DNA from: Planctomycetota bacterium
GTDB lineage: Bacteria; Planctomycetota; B15-G4
DNA: 50,487 bases
Assembly: GCA_020638905.1 (NCBI GenBank)
Contig: JACKHP010000030.1
Span: 1-50,487, forward strand
Direction of reading: 5' to 3'
Shown: in pieces, positions 47,644 through 50,487 of the stretch
How positions within the stretch are numbered: position 1 is the first letter of the stretch
Layout: each line of letters opens with the position of its first letter
Made by a program: the position numbers and the translations under genes
The notes under the pieces: model-generated
Database searches by the model: none
What the model saw: the letters and a program-made list of their open reading frames with translations, nothing else
Told to the model about the DNA's origin: nothing

Positions 47644-49937
47644 CGCGCGCGCGCCCCACGAGGGGGCTCGCCGCCCTCGCCCTGTTCGCGGCCCTGTGTG
47701 CCGCGGGGCCGGCGACCCCGGGCATGCAGTCGTCCGCCGCCCCCGCGCCCGCCGCGCGGCCGGTCACACCGGCCGTGCCGCAGGACGGGTCGCGCGCCGA
47801 CGCGTCCCCCGCGCCCGAGCTCGTGCTGACCGCCGACGACACCGAGGTCACGCGCTCGTGCACGCTCGTCGTCCCGCCCGGCACGATCCTCGTCGACGAC
47901 GAGGGCGACGGCGTGCTCCAGGTGCGCGCCGACGGGGTCGAGATCACGTTCGCGCCGGGCTCGGTGCTGCGCGGCGCCCCCGCCGACACGCCGCTCGACG
48001 GGCTCGCCGGCGTCGGCATCGCGATCACCGGGGCGAAGGGCGTGGTCGTGCGCGGCGCCGTCGTCCACGGGTTCAAGATCGGCATCGACGCGATCGAGGC
48101 GGACGGCCTGCTCGTCGACGGCTGCGACGTCTCCGACAACTTCGCCCAGCGCCTGCGCAGCACGCCCCAGGCCGCCGACGACGGCGCCGACTGGCTCGAA
48201 CCCCACGACAACGACGCCCGCGAGTGGACGACGCGCTACGGCGCCGGCATCGCTCTGCTGCGCACCGACGACGCCACTGTGCGCGGCTGTCGCGCGCGCC
48301 GCACGCAGAACGGGCTCGTGCTCGACCGCGTCACGGGCTCGCGCGTGTACGACGACGACTTCTCGTTCCTCTCCGGCTGGGGCGTGGCGCTGTGGCGCTC
48401 GTCCGAGAACGTGATCACGCGCAACGCGCTCGACTTCTGCGTGCGCGGCTACAGCCACGGCGTCTACAACCGCGGCCAGGACAGCGCCGGGCTGCTGATG
48501 TTCGAGCAGTGCCTGCACAACGTGGTCGCCGAGAACTCGATCACCCACGGCGGCGACGGCGTGTTCGCCTTCGCGGGACGCGAGGCGCTGGGCGAGACCG
48601 CGCACGGCGCCCGGCGGGCACCCGACGCACCGTGCGGCGACGACGGCAACCTCTTCGTCGGCAACGACCTCTCGTCGGCGGCCGCGCACGGCCTCGAGCT
48701 CACGTTCTCGCGCGGCAACGTGATCCGCGAGAACCGCTTCGCGGAGAACGCGATCTGCGGCATCTGGGGCGGCTACAGCCGCGACACGCTGATCGAGAAG
48801 AACCTCTTCACCGGCAACGGCGAGGCCGGCTACGGCAAGGAGCGCGGCGGCGTGAACGTCGAGCACGGCGCGCGCAACCTGATCCGCGACAACGCCTTCT
48901 CGGGCAACCGCTGCGGCGTACACCTGTGGTGGGACGACGACGCGCAGATCGCGAAGCTGCCCTGGGCCGCCGTGTTCGGCACGGACGCCGAGGACAACGC
49001 GGTGGTCGGCAACCGCTTCGGCGGCGACACGACGGCCATCGAGCTGCGCGCCACGACGCGCACGCTCGTGACCGGCAACCGCTTCGACGACGTGGGCGAG
49101 GAACTGGTCGTCGAGGGCGAGGCCCCGCGCCGCGAGGGCGTGCCGGTCGTCCCGGCGACGACGGCCCCCGATCTCGTCGTGCTCGGGCAGACGCGGCCCG
49201 TGGGCGCGCGCGCGCCGCTCGCCGGACGCGCCTCGATCGTGATGACCGGGTGGGGGCCGTGGGACCACGCCTCGCCGCTGCTGCGGCGCGTGTCCGGCGC
49301 GCCCGGGCTGCACACCTGGGAGCTGCTCTCCGCGCCGGACGATGCGCGCGTCACGCTCGACGGCGACGGCCTGCGCCTGCGCCGCGACGGGACGCGCATC
49401 GAGGTCGCCCTCGACGTCGACCGTCACGGGGTCTTCGAGTACACCCTGCGCGTCGAGGGCAGCACCCCGCCGCTGGCCGGTTCGGGCCGGCTCGTGCGCA
49501 TCCCGTGGACGGTGAGCGTGTTCCCGTGCGACGACCCGCGCGACGACCCGGCCGTCTTCGACGCGGCGGCCGCCTCCCCCGCCGCGGTGACGCGCACCCT
49601 CGACGCGCTCCAGCTGCGCTACGCGGGCGGCGGACCGAGCGACCTGCCGGCCTTCGCCGACGCCGTGCCGCGGCTGCCGAGCGACCACTTCGGCACGCGC
49701 GCCGAGGCCTCCGTCCCGCTCGGCGCGGGACGCTGGCGGCTGGAGGTCGAGAGCGACGACGGCGTGCGCGTCACCGTCGACGGCGAGGTCGTGCTCGACG
49801 ACTGGACCTGGCACGCGCCGCGCAAGGCCTCCGTCGAGATCGACCTCGACGCGCCCCGCGACGTCCACGTGCTGGTCGAGCACTTCGAGCTCGACGGCTA
49901 CGCGGTGCTGGCGCTCGACTGGCTGCGGGTGCCCTGA
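47640..49937 (+). CDS. Exported right-handed beta-helix protein with PA14-like C-terminal domain
   Basis: A 765-residue protein read from GTG 47640, which overlaps the pseudo-ALDH stop (GTGA). The N-terminus is a signal peptide ('RGLAALALFAALCAAGPA'), then a Pro/Ala linker. Residues ~55-520 are NosD/Beta_helix-type coils of ~22 residues with recurrent Asn/Gly turns: 'DGLLVDGCDVSDN', 'SSENVITRNALDFC', 'NVVAENSITHGGDGVF', 'RGNVIRENRFAENAICGIWG' and 'DTLIEKNLFTGNGE'. Such folds belong to polysaccharide lyases/hydrolases or binding proteins. The C-terminus (~650-765) is PA14-like: 'GAGRWRLEVESDDGVRVTVD', then 'VLVEHFELDGYAVLALDW'. It probably binds or acts on extracellular polysaccharide. Its coupling to cytoplasmic dehydrogenases is unexpected. 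A sequence-specific catalytic site is not evident. Confidence 0.8.
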   Translation: MTRARPTRGLAALALFAALCAAGPATPGMQSSAAPAPAARPVTPAVPQDGSRADASPAPELVLTADDTEVTRSCTLVVPPGTILVDDEGDGVLQVRADGVEITFAPGSVLRGAPADTPLDGLAGVGIAITGAKGVVVRGAVVHGFKIGIDAIEADGLLVDGCDVSDNFAQRLRSTPQAADDGADWLEPHDNDAREWTTRYGAGIALLRTDDATVRGCRARRTQNGLVLDRVTGSRVYDDDFSFLSGWGVALWRSSENVITRNALDFCVRGYSHGVYNRGQDSAGLLMFEQCLHNVVAENSITHGGDGVFAFAGREALGETAHGARRAPDAPCGDDGNLFVGNDLSSAAAHGLELTFSRGNVIRENRFAENAICGIWGGYSRDTLIEKNLFTGNGEAGYGKERGGVNVEHGARNLIRDNAFSGNRCGVHLWWDDDAQIAKLPWAAVFGTDAEDNAVVGNRFGGDTTAIELRATTRTLVTGNRFDDVGEELVVEGEAPRREGVPVVPATTAPDLVVLGQTRPVGARAPLAGRASIVMTGWGPWDHASPLLRRVSGAPGLHTWELLSAPDDARVTLDGDGLRLRRDGTRIEVALDVDRHGVFEYTLRVEGSTPPLAGSGRLVRIPWTVSVFPCDDPRDDPAVFDAAAASPAAVTRTLDALQLRYAGGGPSDLPAFADAVPRLPSDHFGTRAEASVPLGAGRWRLEVESDDGVRVTVDGEVVLDDWTWHAPRKASVEIDLDAPRDVHVLVEHFELDGYAVLALDWLRVP

Positions 49938-49962
49938 CGGGCTCGGCGATCCGGCCTCAGGG
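49932..49962. terminator. Palindrome spanning two convergent stop codons
   Basis: CCCTGA (49932-49937) includes the beta-helix gene's stop and TCAGGG (49957-49962) includes the stop of the opposing FG-GAP gene; the two pair around a GC-rich 19-nt centre. The intergenic space is only 19 bp, so it may serve as a shared terminator. Confidence 0.4.
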
Positions 49963-50487
49963 GAGCAGCGTGAGCGGCAGCGCGTTGCTCGCGAACTGCA
50001 CGCCGGCGCCGGGCTCGAAGACCACGTAGGCGTGGTGGAAGACGAGCCCCGCGGCGCTCGTCGGAACGAGCCCCGCGGGCAGCGAGAACGCCGCGAGCGC
50101 GTTGCCCGACGCGTCGAGCGTCCCGAGCGAGTTCACGAGCACGCCGTTGTTCGGGAACGCGTAGCTCAGGTCGAACCATGCGTCCGGCACGAGCGGCACG
50201 TGCACGCCGTGCACGTCGAAGCCCGGGGTCGTCCCCGTGAGGCTGCCCAGCAGCAGGTAGGACGCACCCGCGTGCTGCGGCCCGGCCACGAGGCCGAGGT
50301 CCTGCACGCCGCCCTGTTCGATCGAGAGCTCGTGCGTGAGCATGAGCAGCGAGAGGTCGGCCCCGGAGTAGACCCAGGCCGATCCGGTCTTGGGACCCAG
50401 GGTGTCGTCGAACGTGTTGCCGACGACGTAGTCGGGGACGCCGTCGCCCGTCACGTCACCGAGCGTCGCCACGGCCCACGCGAACGA
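49957..50487 (-). CDS. FG-GAP secreted protein, C-terminal part, with divergent FKGG/SNA-like domain
   Basis: The 3' end of a gene that continues past the window; about 176 codons are visible. It begins inside an FG-GAP blade ('VATLGDVTGDGVPDYVVGN', then 'GSAWVYSGADLSLLML'). The last ~115 residues align in layout with the shared module of the other secreted proteins but lack FKGG: 'GPQHAGASYLLLGSLTG', 'VHVPLVPDAWFD', 'LDASGNALAAFSLPAGL' and terminal 'VQFASNALPLTLLP'. It is the sixth carrier in this window and the most divergent. The N-terminus and signal peptide are off the window. Confidence 0.78.
   Translation of the reverse strand, partial: SFAWAVATLGDVTGDGVPDYVVGNTFDDTLGPKTGSAWVYSGADLSLLMLTHELSIEQGGVQDLGLVAGPQHAGASYLLLGSLTGTTPGFDVHGVHVPLVPDAWFDLSYAFPNNGVLVNSLGTLDASGNALAAFSLPAGLVPTSAAGLVFHHAYVVFEPGAGVQFASNALPLTLLP

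Overview
The window is about 50 kb of very GC-rich, densely coding bacterial chromosome with both ends cutting through genes. Five proteins carry FG-GAP/VCBS propellers. Others are an SBBP propeller, an UnbV/ASPIC protein, a ThuA-DUF1080 fusion, a Tat-exported sugar isomerase-like protein, a GH29 fucosidase lipoprotein and DUF1684. This mix suggests Planctomycetota, perhaps the Saltatorellus/Engelhardtia-like lineages. That placement is inference: there is no rRNA, tRNA or ribosomal protein gene to anchor it. I see no CRISPR, phage or intact insertion sequence.

Layout. 0-9 kb holds the end of a cytochrome c peroxidase-like gene, a seven-bladed FG-GAP protein, small exported or membrane proteins, a Met/His-rich outer-membrane protein next to a Cys-rich secreted protein, two large secreted proteins and an alpha/beta hydrolase. 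9-14.3 kb has a 138-bp hexanucleotide repeat between divergent promoters, then a GH29 lipoprotein and a 14-repeat VCBS protein. 14.3-20.4 kb is a minus-strand run of membrane, carbohydrate-like and redox proteins. It includes one frameshifted gene and ends in an 813-bp gap with a 34-bp inverted repeat. 20.4-29.4 kb has an UnbV/ASPIC protein divergent from an RND exporter coupled to ada, then a lipoprotein, ThuA-DUF1080 and a TraB/GumN protein. 29.7-33.7 kb is a two-gene surface-protein operon with visibly lower GC and a tetranucleotide repeat in its first signal peptide. 34-42 kb is mostly housekeeping: rlmL, DUF1684, an M3 peptidase, an S33 aminopeptidase and a sensor kinase/regulator pair. 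42-50 kb has a GT-C/TPR membrane protein and a tightly coupled deoC-ALDH-pseudoALDH-beta-helix operon.

The most notable pattern is an unnamed domain of about 100-120 residues. It is marked by '(A/L)PFKGG.L.P.P' and a terminal 'SNA.....P', and six otherwise unrelated secreted proteins carry it. It is C-terminal in five and directly behind the signal peptide in one, so it looks like a reusable surface module rather than a sorting tag. Second, simple sequence repeats sit at the 5' ends or promoters of exported-protein genes: TGTC tetranucleotides in one signal peptide, hexanucleotides in others and between two promoters. This would allow switching or tuning of surface proteins. Third, many transcription units have a TAnnnT hexamer 25-60 bp upstream of the start, which probably marks the -10 promoter element in this GC-rich genome. 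Many neighbours are joined by ATGA or GTGA stop/start overlaps, including RND-ada and the deoC operon.
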